Positions 26,046 through 35,552 of a DNA stretch of 64,000 bases are shown here, in pieces. The DNA is taken from positions 24,259 through 88,258 of the forward strand of contig NZ_FWZT01000029.1 in the NCBI RefSeq assembly GCF_900177345.1. The letters run 5' to 3'. This DNA is from Pseudobacteriovorax antillogorgiicola (GTDB taxonomy: Bacteria > Bdellovibrionota_B > Oligoflexia > Oligoflexales > Oligoflexaceae). The translations under genes were made by a program, and so were the position numbers. Every line of letters starts with the position of its first letter. Position 1 is the stretch's first letter. The notes beneath the pieces were generated by a model that was not told the DNA's origin, did not search any database, and saw only the letters and a program-made list of their open reading frames with translations.

Positions 26046-27727
26046 TTAGCTCAGATCGATACATCTTGCCTTTCCAAATCGAAAACTCCTACCTTCCAGA
26101 GGCTATAAAATCAAAAGAGTACCTCTTTAGTTTCGACCCTAAATTGCCTTCGCATGATTCTTGGAGGTTAGAGTTTCGGGAGAAGATCAATCGACTCGAA
26201 GTTGTCGGTAAGATAAGACAAATGTATCCGATATATTTAGACTACTTGTGTAGGTACCTCAATGATTTACACAATATTGAAAGAACAAAGCGATACTGGG
26301 AGTTCATGATAGGCTATTGGCTTAGTAATTTTTTGTCAGTAGTTTATCCATGGTATAGAGTACTAGAAAGCGAAGATATGAACTATTATCGCCATGTCGG
26401 TCTAGATCGAAAGTACTTCCGTTCATTCTTAACAAGTCCGATGAGCATGATGCACTTTGCTCGAGACGATTTTTGGTATGGGATGCAAATTCATACACGT
26501 CTTCTTGAGTGCTTGAAAACCCCTCATGAGTGCATACATGGTCGAGAGGGCTTCCCTTCTCCAGTCGGCGGAGGTGAATACTCTCAGAGCTATAATTTTT
26601 TCGGTTATGAGAATCTAGTTGAGAGGCAGAGCTTCGCCAGATCAGAAATAATACTAGCTAGATTGCCGTTTAATAGGAAAGTGAAATACTTCAATACGTT
26701 TGACCTCTCGACCGCAAAATACCCCCTAAAAAGCCGTGTTTTTAGTGATATTGAATTTGAAGACTCCTCCTTCGACTGCTTTATCAGATCTAGTATACAT
26801 GAATTTTTGCCGCAAGATATCGTAGAATACTATAGCGAATTATGTGATGATTCCATGAAAATTACAGGTGATCCGAAGAAGATTTTCGCTACCAATATGA
26901 TGCATGGATATTGTGGTGCTTTACGTTTTTTTGTAGCTGAGAGGTTAGAGAATCAGTCTATGAAACTGATTGGTATACAGCACGGAGGCAACTACAACGT
27001 AGTGGACTTTCCAGTAAATCATGAGAGAAATATTTCTGATAAATATATTACATGGGGTTGGATCAATGGCTCAGTAGATATTCCTCTGGGGTCAATAAAA
27101 TTGTCTAGCCAGATGCGACCGAAGAAGTTATCTCGAGGACAAAGAATTTTGCTCGTCGGTAGTGACGCTAACCACAACAGGTTGGGTTCACCCTACTATA
27201 CTTGCTGTCACGACTACTTTCAGAGGCAAATCGATTTTCTTAATCTGCTATCAACAAGAATTAGAGCTATGACCTGTATTAGGATGAATCCAGCGAGTAG
27301 TAGTAGTCAAAGGGACTATATATCTTCATGCGTTAGCGATGCTATTTTTGATCAAGAAAAGGATATATACAAAAGCTTTAGGCTATCAGCACTGAATATT
27401 ATTGATAATGTCAATACCACGTGGATAGAATCCATAAGTTTAGATATCCCAACCATACTATTGTGGGATCCGTCCAGAATTGACTTTGTCGATTCCTTCA
27501 AGGGTTACTATGAACAACTCGAAGAAGTAGGGATAGCTTACCGAAAGCCTGAACAAGTCTCTTCAGTAGTTGAAGGGCTCTTTCATAGGAAAAATATATC
27601 CGATTGGTGGTTTTCAAGTGATGTTCGGAGAGTTAGGCGTGAGATATTAGAGCAGTTTGGAAAGCAGGTTAGTTCCCAAAGACTTTGGAATGGGGTGCTT
27701 TCTAGGATGCTATCAGTTGAACCTTGA
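26042..27727 (+). CDS. LIC12162-family putative transferase
   Basis: 561 residues starting at GTG 26042, overlapping the preceding stop. LLARLPFNRK-like mid-protein segments, IQHGGNYNVVDFPVNHE and especially ISDKYITWGW match the family named after a Leptospira O-antigen locus protein; members are about 580-600 residues. These are thought to be surface-carbohydrate transferases with a GT-B-like shape, a function assigned mostly by gene context. It closes the coupled run that begins with the DUF4910 gene. Confidence 0.75.
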   Translation: MISSDRYILPFQIENSYLPEAIKSKEYLFSFDPKLPSHDSWRLEFREKINRLEVVGKIRQMYPIYLDYLCRYLNDLHNIERTKRYWEFMIGYWLSNFLSVVYPWYRVLESEDMNYYRHVGLDRKYFRSFLTSPMSMMHFARDDFWYGMQIHTRLLECLKTPHECIHGREGFPSPVGGGEYSQSYNFFGYENLVERQSFARSEIILARLPFNRKVKYFNTFDLSTAKYPLKSRVFSDIEFEDSSFDCFIRSSIHEFLPQDIVEYYSELCDDSMKITGDPKKIFATNMMHGYCGALRFFVAERLENQSMKLIGIQHGGNYNVVDFPVNHERNISDKYITWGWINGSVDIPLGSIKLSSQMRPKKLSRGQRILLVGSDANHNRLGSPYYTCCHDYFQRQIDFLNLLSTRIRAMTCIRMNPASSSSQRDYISSCVSDAIFDQEKDIYKSFRLSALNIIDNVNTTWIESISLDIPTILLWDPSRIDFVDSFKGYYEQLEEVGIAYRKPEQVSSVVEGLFHRKNISDWWFSSDVRRVRREILEQFGKQVSSQRLWNGVLSRMLSVEP

Positions 27728-27789
27728 CCTAATCTGCTTAAAAATAGTTAGCGAGTTTGTGTATCTCAAAGATCTAGCGGGAGCTTATG

Positions 27790-28785
27790 ATGGATATTTG
27801 CGATGTGAAGTCTATCGATGACTTTCATACTTGTATTGAAGGAAAACTCAATAACGTAAAGTGCCTATGCGGTTCGAGTAACTTTTTTGTTTTTTGTAGG
27901 TACGATCGGTACAATCTTCCTATAAAAGTAGGACTATGCGTTAGGTGTGGACACCCATCTTCAACACGAAGATTGTCAGAAGCCGACAACACGTCGTTCT
28001 ATGAAAGTTCAGTATATCGAAATCTATATAGTGGAGGGAAAGGGGTTAAGTCAAAAGAGGCTATCGATCACCGAACTGATTATAGCTCTAATCACATACT
28101 GGGAGCGGTTCGTGGCTATTGCAGAAATCTCAAAAATCCTAGAGTTTTGGAGTGGGGGTGCGGTGGAGGATGGAATCTGAAACCGTTTAAGGACGATTGT
28201 TGGAATGTATATGGTGTAGATCCGGATAAGAAATATGTTGACTATGGGCGTAAAGAATTTGGTGTCGAGATCATTTCCCTCTCTGAGTACAATAGCTCTT
28301 TTAAAAATAGTATAGGTCGATTCGACCTGATAGTCCTTAATCATGTATTAGAGCATATTGCTAACCCGTTCAAGTTGCTAGAGTCACTAGATCTTCATTT
28401 GAAAGAAACTGGTTTATTGTACATCTCGATGCCATTTTTAGAAAATATACGTAATTGGGGATACTCTAGATTTTTTCATATTGCTCATTTTCATTATCCT
28501 TCAATTATTCAATTTCAAGATGATCTCATAGCTAGAGGGTACTCTATTGTTAATCGAAATGACGAAGTGGGCTACATAATAGCTAGAAAAAGTAGTCGCC
28601 CCATACCGCCTAAGACGAACAGAAAAAACTACTTTGTTGCTAATCTGAAAATCTTGATTTTAGCGAACCTTGATGAGAAAATTCTTAGAATAGGACGAGG
28701 AATTGGAATTAAGTATCCATCTTTAAAAGTGCTCCTGCGACCAGGATACCGAATCTACAATAGGCTTAAAAAAAGCGGCCTATAG
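27790..28785 (+). CDS. Methyltransferase with N-terminal zinc-finger-like domain
   Basis: 331 residues. The N-terminus has cysteines in the pattern CLCGSSN and, some 30 residues on, CVRCGH, as in sugar C-methyltransferases and related proteins that carry a zinc-binding head. VLEWGCGGGWNLKPF is SAM motif I and IVLNHVLEHIANPFKLLES the later motif. Two ATG codons stand side by side; the second (27790) has GCGGGAG six bases upstream. It lies 62 bases after the LIC12162 gene. Substrate unknown. Confidence 0.83.
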   Translation: MDICDVKSIDDFHTCIEGKLNNVKCLCGSSNFFVFCRYDRYNLPIKVGLCVRCGHPSSTRRLSEADNTSFYESSVYRNLYSGGKGVKSKEAIDHRTDYSSNHILGAVRGYCRNLKNPRVLEWGCGGGWNLKPFKDDCWNVYGVDPDKKYVDYGRKEFGVEIISLSEYNSSFKNSIGRFDLIVLNHVLEHIANPFKLLESLDLHLKETGLLYISMPFLENIRNWGYSRFFHIAHFHYPSIIQFQDDLIARGYSIVNRNDEVGYIIARKSSRPIPPKTNRKNYFVANLKILILANLDEKILRIGRGIGIKYPSLKVLLRPGYRIYNRLKKSGL

Positions 28786-28924
28786 AGAGTTGTTTGAGAA
28801 AGGTTTGTTCCCTAGTTTACATTGAGTTCTAGGTTTTTGTTGGAAAGCAATAAGCTTGAATAATCCCTTGGCATCCACTATCCTTCCCTTAGTAATCAAA
28901 AAAATCTATCCAAGGGGGTCTCGC

Positions 28925-29938
28925 GTGATTCGAGTCGCTGTTGTAGGTTTCGGCTATTGGGGACCTAACCTGGTCAGAAATGCCATCGCGAACGACGACC
29001 TAGAGCTTGTTGTTGTTGCCGACATAGATAAAGATAAGCTATCTAGATGCAATAGACTCTATCCCAGTGTGCCAACCTCAATAGATATTGAAGAAGTGAT
29101 AACAGAAAAATCTATTGATGCAATTATTATTGCTACTCCAGTGCACACTCATTTCAATCTTTGTAAGCTTTCATTGGAAGCAGGGAAGCATGTATTGGTC
29201 GAGAAGCCCTTTGCATCTAGCAGTATTGAGTGTTTGGAACTAGTTACCCTTGCAGAGGCAAAAAATCTTACCATTATGGTAGATCATACCTTTCTATATT
29301 CCCCTGCTGTCCAAGTAATAAAGGAAAAGATTCAGTCTGGAGAAATTGGTAAATTAACCTACTTTGATTCTACACGAATCAACCTTGGCCTTTTCCAAAA
29401 TGATGTTAATGTCATCTGGGATCTAGCTCCTCATGATCTATCGATTCTATTTGCTATTACGCAGAAAATACCTTGTCGAGTCTTAGCAAATGGAAAGTCA
29501 CATGAAGGTGAGCAAGAAAATATAGCATATATGACCTTGCAGTATGATGATGACTTCATTGCACATTTTCATTTTTCATGGATATCACCTGTGAAGGTAC
29601 GAAGAACATTCATAGGTGGTAATCAGAAGATGATAGTTTACGACGATGTAGAACCAACTGAAAAAGTCAAAATTTACGATTCAAACTATAAGGTCTTAGA
29701 ATCGAAAGAACAGCAAAAAGAGAAGCTCTATGAATATAGGATCGGAGATATTCATGTCCCAAAAATTAGAAACTCAGAACCCCTCGCTGCTGTGATGAGA
29801 GATTTTTCACACTCAATCAGGAATAGGTCGGAACCGGTGTCGAATAGTAAGATTGGTCTTAATGTTATAAAGGTAATAGAAGCTGCTCAAGTATCGATAG
29901 AATTGGGTGGTGCTGCAGTAGAGGTGGACTTATTGTGA
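28925..29938 (+). CDS. WlbA/WbpB-like UDP-sugar 3-dehydrogenase (Gfo/Idh/MocA family)
   Basis: 337 residues from GTG 28925, which has AGGGGG six bases upstream; the open frame reaches back to a TTG at 28856 without a binding site. VAVVGFGYWGPNLVRN is the Rossmann motif and VLVEKPFASSSIE the EKP lysine. Next to a WlbB-WlbC fusion this fits the enzyme that oxidises C3 of UDP-GlcNAc-uronate before amination. The matching 6-dehydrogenase (WbpA) and 2-epimerase (WbpI) are not in the window, so a non-uronate substrate remains possible. Confidence 0.82.
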   Translation: MIRVAVVGFGYWGPNLVRNAIANDDLELVVVADIDKDKLSRCNRLYPSVPTSIDIEEVITEKSIDAIIIATPVHTHFNLCKLSLEAGKHVLVEKPFASSSIECLELVTLAEAKNLTIMVDHTFLYSPAVQVIKEKIQSGEIGKLTYFDSTRINLGLFQNDVNVIWDLAPHDLSILFAITQKIPCRVLANGKSHEGEQENIAYMTLQYDDDFIAHFHFSWISPVKVRRTFIGGNQKMIVYDDVEPTEKVKIYDSNYKVLESKEQQKEKLYEYRIGDIHVPKIRNSEPLAAVMRDFSHSIRNRSEPVSNSKIGLNVIKVIEAAQVSIELGGAAVEVDLL

Positions 29939-31545
29939 AGAAAAATACTATGATTCAAGATACTGCCAAAAAAACCCTTCACAATGTCAAAATTGGAAAA
30001 GATGTAAAAATATTCGACTATGTAAATGCTTATGGCTGTAGTATCGGCGACGAAAGTAAAGTGGGAGCCTTTGTAGAGGTTCAAAAGGGTGCTACGATTG
30101 GAAGAAGATGCAAAATATCTTCACATTCATTTATTTGTGAAGGAGTAACCATTGAAGATGACGTCTTTATTGGTCATAACGTCAATTTTATAAACGACAA
30201 ATTTCCACGAGCGACAAATAGTGATGGTTCTGTCCAGTGTGATAAGGACTGGGCTACGCTTGAGACTATAGTGAAGAAGGGTGCTTCGATTGGAACTGGG
30301 TCAGTAATTCTCGGTGGAATATCTATTGGGAAAGACTCTATTGTTGGGGCAGGCTCAGTTGTTACAAGAGATGTGCCAGACAATACTATCGTATGTGGAA
30401 ATCCTGCTAGGTCTATTCGAAAAATAGATACTAAAGTTGAAGTCAATGAATATTCGGTCCCATTTTTTGATCTTACTAGGCAGTATAGTGATATCCAAGA
30501 AGTTATCGAGGCGAAGGTTATAGAAGTGTTGAGGTCACAGGAGTATACTGGGGGGCAATATCATAATTTATTCTGTGAATCTTTGAAGAAGTATCTTGGT
30601 GTCGATAATGCTGTACTTTGCAGTAGTGGAACATCAGCGCTTCAAGTCAGTATGCAATCACTTGGAATCTCAAGTGGTGATGAGGTTATTGTTCCTTCTA
30701 ATACTTTCATCGCTACAGCTTTTGCTGTTAGTACCGTTGGTGCAAAAGTAGTTTTTTGCGATGTAAATAGACAAAGTCTGAATATGGATTGGGAGTGTCT
30801 AAAGGATAAGATCACAGAAAAGACTAAAGCGGTGATATCAGTTCATATGTATGGAAACACGTCCGATATTAGCGATATGTCTAAGAAGCTCAAGGAAAAA
30901 AATATCTACTTAATTGAAGACTGCGCTCAAGCACTTGGAACCCGCTCTAATGGTTCTCTGGTTGGAACTTTTGGTGATGTAGGATGCTTTAGCTTTTATC
31001 CTAGCAAAAATCTTGGAGCAGTGGGTGAAGGTGGAGCTATTGTAACCTCGTCTCAAGAAATAGCAAACAAATGTTCAATTATCGTAAATCAAGGAAGTTC
31101 AGTAAAGAATTTGCATACCTCGATCGGTGGTAACTATCGAATGCAAGGAATTCAAGCAGCGGTTTTGGGTATAAAAATTAAGTATCTGGACAAATGGATA
31201 GAAAAGCGTAGGTCAGTTGCAAAGCGCTATATCGAGAACCTCAAAAATGGAAGGATAGAGGTACCAATAGTATCAGATGAAAACTATCATTCTTTTCATC
31301 TATTTCCAGTGTTGGTCGACGATCGATCTAGATTCACCCACTTTTTAACGGAAAAAAATGTGGGTTACGGAACCCACTATCCGGTGCCTTGTCATCTTCA
31401 AGATGCCTATGAACATCTAGGCTATTGTCGTGGAGATCTACCCGTATCAGAGTTTATAGCAGATCATATCGTAACACTCCCAATGTTCCCAGAAATGACA
31501 GATGAAGAAGTTACAAGGGTTTTAGAGGTTGTGAATGAGTATTGA
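29935..31545 (+). CDS. Fused N-acetyltransferase (WlbB/WbpD-like) and aminotransferase (WlbC/WbpE-like)
   Basis: 536 residues in two domains. Residues about 1-165 are left-handed beta-helix hexapeptide repeats ending VVTRDVPDNTIVCGNPAR, as in the 3-amino-sugar N-acetyltransferases WbpD and WlbB. From about 175 (VPFFDLTRQYSDI) a DegT aminotransferase follows, with VEDCAQALG-type aspartate region (IEDCAQALGTR) and FSFYPSKNLGAVGEGG carrying the PLP lysine, as in WbpE and WlbC. These are usually separate genes. The GTG start overlaps the dehydrogenase stop (GTGA), so oxidation, amination and acetylation at C3 are made as one unit. Confidence 0.9.
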   Translation: MKKNTMIQDTAKKTLHNVKIGKDVKIFDYVNAYGCSIGDESKVGAFVEVQKGATIGRRCKISSHSFICEGVTIEDDVFIGHNVNFINDKFPRATNSDGSVQCDKDWATLETIVKKGASIGTGSVILGGISIGKDSIVGAGSVVTRDVPDNTIVCGNPARSIRKIDTKVEVNEYSVPFFDLTRQYSDIQEVIEAKVIEVLRSQEYTGGQYHNLFCESLKKYLGVDNAVLCSSGTSALQVSMQSLGISSGDEVIVPSNTFIATAFAVSTVGAKVVFCDVNRQSLNMDWECLKDKITEKTKAVISVHMYGNTSDISDMSKKLKEKNIYLIEDCAQALGTRSNGSLVGTFGDVGCFSFYPSKNLGAVGEGGAIVTSSQEIANKCSIIVNQGSSVKNLHTSIGGNYRMQGIQAAVLGIKIKYLDKWIEKRRSVAKRYIENLKNGRIEVPIVSDENYHSFHLFPVLVDDRSRFTHFLTEKNVGYGTHYPVPCHLQDAYEHLGYCRGDLPVSEFIADHIVTLPMFPEMTDEEVTRVLEVVNEY

Positions 31546-32695
31546 TGAGACGAGTGAGCTTTTTAATCACATACCTTTAGCAAGGCCATTTATGGACCAA
31601 AAGGAGATTGAGGGAGTAGTTAAGGTAATTGAAAGCGGCTGGCTTTGTCAGGGGCCAGTGACAGAAGACTTTGAAAGGCGAATAAGCGAGTTCTGTGGAG
31701 GAGGTTTTGTAGCTACGACTAACTCATGTACTACCGCTATACACCTTGCACTAAAAAACATCGGTGTAGAATTTGGAGATGAAGTTGTAATTCCTAACTT
31801 GACATGCATGGCTAATGCAAATGCAGTTCTCATGTCAGGTGCAAAACCAGTTTTCGCGGACGTTAACCCAAATACATTTAACATTGAAGTAAGTCATATT
31901 GATAGAGTTATAACATCGAAAACAAAGGCTATAGTCTGTGTTGATCAGATAGGGCTGGCCTGTGATCTAGATTCGCTAAAGGACTTTGCGAATTCCAAGG
32001 GTATTTTTTTGATTGAAGATGCAGCGACTTCGTTAGGGGGGAAGTATAAGGGAAGATACCTCGGGAACCATGGGATACCGGCTACGTTCAGCTTTCACCC
32101 GAGGAAGATGATTGCAACAGGTGAAGGTGGTGCAATTATCAGCAATGACGAAGACTTTATTAACCGGTGTAAAGTTCAAAGGTCTACCGGTGCATCGATT
32201 TCGGATCTAGAGAGGCATAAAAATAGAGGGGCTCTACTCCAAAAATACTATACGTCAGGTTACAACTATCGGTTTACAGATCTACAGGCTGCAATTGGGA
32301 TCAGGCAACTAGAGAGGCTTCCATATTTCTTGTCAGAAAGAAAAAAAATAGCAGCGAACTATGATAGCCATTTTTCGAATCATCCCAATCTTTGTATTCC
32401 TTTTGTTCCTGAAGAAGTTGATCATTCATACTCTTCTTACATGCTCAAAATTGTCGACAGTAATGTAACGCCCGAATTAGTTATAAAGAAGATGAAAGAC
32501 AAAAACATATCCTGTAGGTTCGGTATCCAACCGTTACATCAAGAGCCGTTTTTTTCAGATTACAGACTGCGAAATGATGACTACCCTAATACAGTTTCTG
32601 TAGCGAAGTCTTCATTCTTTCTTCCTATCTTTCCAGGACTAACTTTAGAAGAACAAAACTATATTGTCGAGTCTGTCGGGGAGATTTTTAAATAA
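31535..32695 (+). CDS. DegT/DnrJ/EryC1/StrS sugar aminotransferase
   Basis: 386 residues of PLP-dependent fold I. IPLARPFMDQKEIEGV at the N-terminus, IEDAATSLGGKYKG for the cofactor aspartate and FSFHPRKMIATGEGG for the Schiff-base lysine make it a true aminotransferase rather than a dehydratase. It resembles perosamine-synthetase-type enzymes acting at C4 of 4-keto-6-deoxy sugars. It overlaps the fusion gene by 11 bases and its stop touches the GT2 start. Confidence 0.88.
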   Translation: MSIDETSELFNHIPLARPFMDQKEIEGVVKVIESGWLCQGPVTEDFERRISEFCGGGFVATTNSCTTAIHLALKNIGVEFGDEVVIPNLTCMANANAVLMSGAKPVFADVNPNTFNIEVSHIDRVITSKTKAIVCVDQIGLACDLDSLKDFANSKGIFLIEDAATSLGGKYKGRYLGNHGIPATFSFHPRKMIATGEGGAIISNDEDFINRCKVQRSTGASISDLERHKNRGALLQKYYTSGYNYRFTDLQAAIGIRQLERLPYFLSERKKIAANYDSHFSNHPNLCIPFVPEEVDHSYSSYMLKIVDSNVTPELVIKKMKDKNISCRFGIQPLHQEPFFSDYRLRNDDYPNTVSVAKSSFFLPIFPGLTLEEQNYIVESVGEIFK

Positions 32696-33453
32696 TGGAT
32701 AAATGTAAGTGGAGCTTGTCACTAGTTATACCAATCTACAATGAAGCAACGACAGCCAGTAAAAATATTCAGATTTATCTCGACTCATTGCATAGAAACT
32801 TTCAACATTTCGAATTGATTGTGGTAGACGATGGGTCTGATGATGGTACATCAAAAATATTAGAGGAGTTTAAGAATCTAGAGTCTTTCACATTACTCAA
32901 GAACTATGCAAACTTTAATGTTGGTATAGCACTTCAGAGAGGATTCGGAGCAAGTTCCTGCCACTATGTTTGTCACACGGGGATTGATATGCCGGTATCG
33001 GTTGAAGACATCAGAAGAAAGATTGAAGAACACTCGGGATCAGATGTCATTGTATTGGAGAGGTCGTCCTATCCAGGGGCTACAAGGTGGAGAAGGTTCA
33101 TTTCTGGTATAAATCGAAGTATGATTAAGCTGCTCTTCCCATCTTTATCTTCTGGAATTTCAGATTTTAACTTCACTCAAATTTATCGGCATAAGATAAT
33201 AAAATGTATTTGGCCAAAATCAAAGAGTCCGTCATTTACAACTCCTGAGATGATTATGAATGCGAAGCTTAATGGTCTGGTTGTTAGTGCTATCCCCTGT
33301 GCATACTCTCGTCGAGAAGAAGGTAAAGGTTCGTTGGGAAGGTTTTTCGATATAACATGGGCACTATATGATATGGCTTGTTTTCGGATGACGACATTAG
33401 CAAGCAAACGTAGGAAGTTGACTTTAGAAGAATGTCATCGAGGGGGTGCATAG
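32695..33453 (+). CDS. Glycosyltransferase family 2, DPM1-like catalytic domain
   Basis: 252 residues. LSLVIPIYNEATTASKNI and VVDDGSDDGTSKILEEF are GT2 N-terminal motifs, with a HTGIDMPVS stretch in place of the usual DxD. No C-terminal membrane helices are visible, unlike GtrB-type proteins. Its ATG overlaps the preceding stop by one base. Substrate unknown. Confidence 0.83.
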   Translation: MDKCKWSLSLVIPIYNEATTASKNIQIYLDSLHRNFQHFELIVVDDGSDDGTSKILEEFKNLESFTLLKNYANFNVGIALQRGFGASSCHYVCHTGIDMPVSVEDIRRKIEEHSGSDVIVLERSSYPGATRWRRFISGINRSMIKLLFPSLSSGISDFNFTQIYRHKIIKCIWPKSKSPSFTTPEMIMNAKLNGLVVSAIPCAYSRREEGKGSLGRFFDITWALYDMACFRMTTLASKRRKLTLEECHRGGA

Positions 33454-34419
33454 TTGCATGAGCAATGTATAGAGAATAGTACTATTTTAGTAACAGGTGG
33501 AGCTGGCTTTGTCGGTTCGCATCTAGTTGATCAGCTTCTTAATCACAATCCGAAAAGGATTATTGTACTTGATAACCTGGTACGTGGTTCGAAAATCAAC
33601 TTGGCTGATGCATTAATATCACCTAAAGTAGAGCTTATTGTAGGTGATATTAGAGATTCCGTTTTGTTGAAGGAATGTGTAGATGCTTCCGATTACGTTT
33701 TTCACATGGCAGCCCTAAGAATCAATGCATGCCATAAAGATCCTAACGCTGGTTTTGAAGTTATGGTTCAAGCCTGTCACAAACTGATAGATATGGTTGC
33801 TAACTCTAATGTCAAGAAAATTGTTTACTCGTCATCGGCTTCTATCTATGGTGATGCAGAAAGTTTCCCAACATCAGAAACATGTCATCCATATAGTAAC
33901 CGTACTTATTATGGTGCAGCAAAACTATTCGGTGAGCAGGTGTTAAGAACCTATCACTACACACATAGATTGAACTATATAGGATTGAGATACTTCAATA
34001 TATATGGTCCTCGAATGGATACCGAAGGAGTCTATACTGAAGTACTAATTAAGTGGTTAAAGTGTATTAAAGAAAGACTCGTTCCTGAGATCCATGGCGA
34101 TGGAAAGACGAGTATGGACTTTGTATTTGTACAAGATGTAGTACAAGCAAATATCAAGGCATTACTATCACATACGACCGATGAGATATACAATGTAGCA
34201 ACAGAAGTAGAGACAGATTTATCAAGTTTGCTGACTACACTATTGAAAGTAAATAATTGCAGTATTAGTCCAAAGTATGTCAACGTCGTTAAGGCAAACC
34301 CTGTGAGTAGGCGGTTGGCATCCATTGATAAAATTTCTAAAGATTTGTCCTATATCCCTGAATATTCCTTAGATAAAGGTTTAGAATTGCTATCTAAATG
34401 GTATATGGAGAACCGATGA
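33454..34419 (+). CDS. NAD-dependent epimerase/dehydratase (GalE/WbpP-like SDR)
   Basis: 321 residues. ILVTGGAGFVGSHLVDQLL is the Rossmann motif, YSSSASIYGDAESFP the serine region and YYGAAKLFGEQ the YxxxK pair; HGDGKTSMDFVFVQDVV is a typical NDP-sugar epimerase segment. It starts at TTG 33454 immediately after the GT2 stop, with AGGGGG seven bases upstream, and its end overlaps the next gene by ATGA. Likely a UDP- or GDP-sugar 4-epimerase or dehydratase. Confidence 0.85.
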   Translation: MHEQCIENSTILVTGGAGFVGSHLVDQLLNHNPKRIIVLDNLVRGSKINLADALISPKVELIVGDIRDSVLLKECVDASDYVFHMAALRINACHKDPNAGFEVMVQACHKLIDMVANSNVKKIVYSSSASIYGDAESFPTSETCHPYSNRTYYGAAKLFGEQVLRTYHYTHRLNYIGLRYFNIYGPRMDTEGVYTEVLIKWLKCIKERLVPEIHGDGKTSMDFVFVQDVVQANIKALLSHTTDEIYNVATEVETDLSSLLTTLLKVNNCSISPKYVNVVKANPVSRRLASIDKISKDLSYIPEYSLDKGLELLSKWYMENR

Positions 34420-35552
34420 TACCAATTACAAAGCCCTATCTCGGAGTGGAAGAAATTGAAGCTGTTCAGAAGCCGTTTGAAACGGGTTGGCTCACTCAAG
34501 GGCCACTAGTAAAGGAGTTTGAGCAAAAGTTTGCTGAAGCCGTGGGTGCAAAGTACGCTATATGTACAACATCATGTACGACAGCACTTTTTCTTTCCTT
34601 AAGGATACTTGGAGTAGATAGAGGGGACGAAGTTATATGTCCTAGTATGAGTTTTATAGCTACGGCTAATTGCATAAAACACAGTGGAGGAGTTCCAGTT
34701 TTTGCAGATGTTGAAATCGAATCTGGTAATATTTCAATAGACTCCATAAAAAGCCTTATAGGGCCTAGAACTAAGGGAGTTATTATAGTTCATCAATTGG
34801 GCATGCCAGCCAATATTGATGAAATCAGATCTTTGTGTGCTGAGAACAACATCTTCTTGCTTGAAGATTCCGCTTGTGCCTTGGGATCGATGTACTTTGG
34901 TCGAAGGCTATGTGATAGTACTGATAATATTTCTTGCTACTCACTTCATCCCAGGAAAGTTATAACGACAGGAGAAGGGGGAGTTGTTACTACGAATTGC
35001 AAGGAAGTCTATGAACGTTTGAGTACTCTTAGGCAACATGGAATGAACCTGAGTGATTTAGATAGGCATGGTAAGGGCAGTATTTCTTTTGAAGAGTATC
35101 CTGAGGTTGGCTATAATTTCCGAATGACAGATATTCAGGCAGCAGTTGGAATAGCACAGCTAGAAAAACTTGACTTTATAGTCAAAACTAGGCGTGAAAT
35201 AGCTCAATACTATAACTACAGGTTTGCGGAAACGGACGGCGTTCTAACTCCAATATTCGATAGCGACATATACTCTAACTTTCAAAGCTACTCGATTCGA
35301 CTAAAGAGTGGAGGGGAGTTGAGAAGGAACAGAATGATGAGCTACCTGTTGAAATCAGGAATCTCTAGCAGACGGGGTGTGATGGCAATACATCGAGAGA
35401 TTCCTTATCAGGATGCAAGAAGAGATGACCTCGAACAAACGAACTTATTGACAGATTCAAGTATCCTTATCCCCATTTTTCCAGGTATGTCTAAACGTGA
35501 TATGGAATATGTTGCAAACAAAACTATCGAAGCTTCAATGGAAGTTTTCTGA
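34416..35552 (+). CDS. DegT/DnrJ/EryC1/StrS sugar aminotransferase
   Basis: 378 residues. IPITKPYLGVEEIEAV and GWLTQGPLVKEFEQKF at the N-terminus, LEDSACALGSMYFG for the cofactor aspartate and SLHPRKVITTGEGG for the PLP lysine. It is clearly related to the aminotransferase at 31535 (both have HPRKxIxTGEGG) and the pair may stem from an old duplication. The start at ATG 34416 has GGAG five bases upstream and overlaps the SDR stop; an upstream in-frame start at 34398 is not needed. Confidence 0.88.
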   Translation: MIPITKPYLGVEEIEAVQKPFETGWLTQGPLVKEFEQKFAEAVGAKYAICTTSCTTALFLSLRILGVDRGDEVICPSMSFIATANCIKHSGGVPVFADVEIESGNISIDSIKSLIGPRTKGVIIVHQLGMPANIDEIRSLCAENNIFLLEDSACALGSMYFGRRLCDSTDNISCYSLHPRKVITTGEGGVVTTNCKEVYERLSTLRQHGMNLSDLDRHGKGSISFEEYPEVGYNFRMTDIQAAVGIAQLEKLDFIVKTRREIAQYYNYRFAETDGVLTPIFDSDIYSNFQSYSIRLKSGGELRRNRMMSYLLKSGISSRRGVMAIHREIPYQDARRDDLEQTNLLTDSSILIPIFPGMSKRDMEYVANKTIEASMEVF

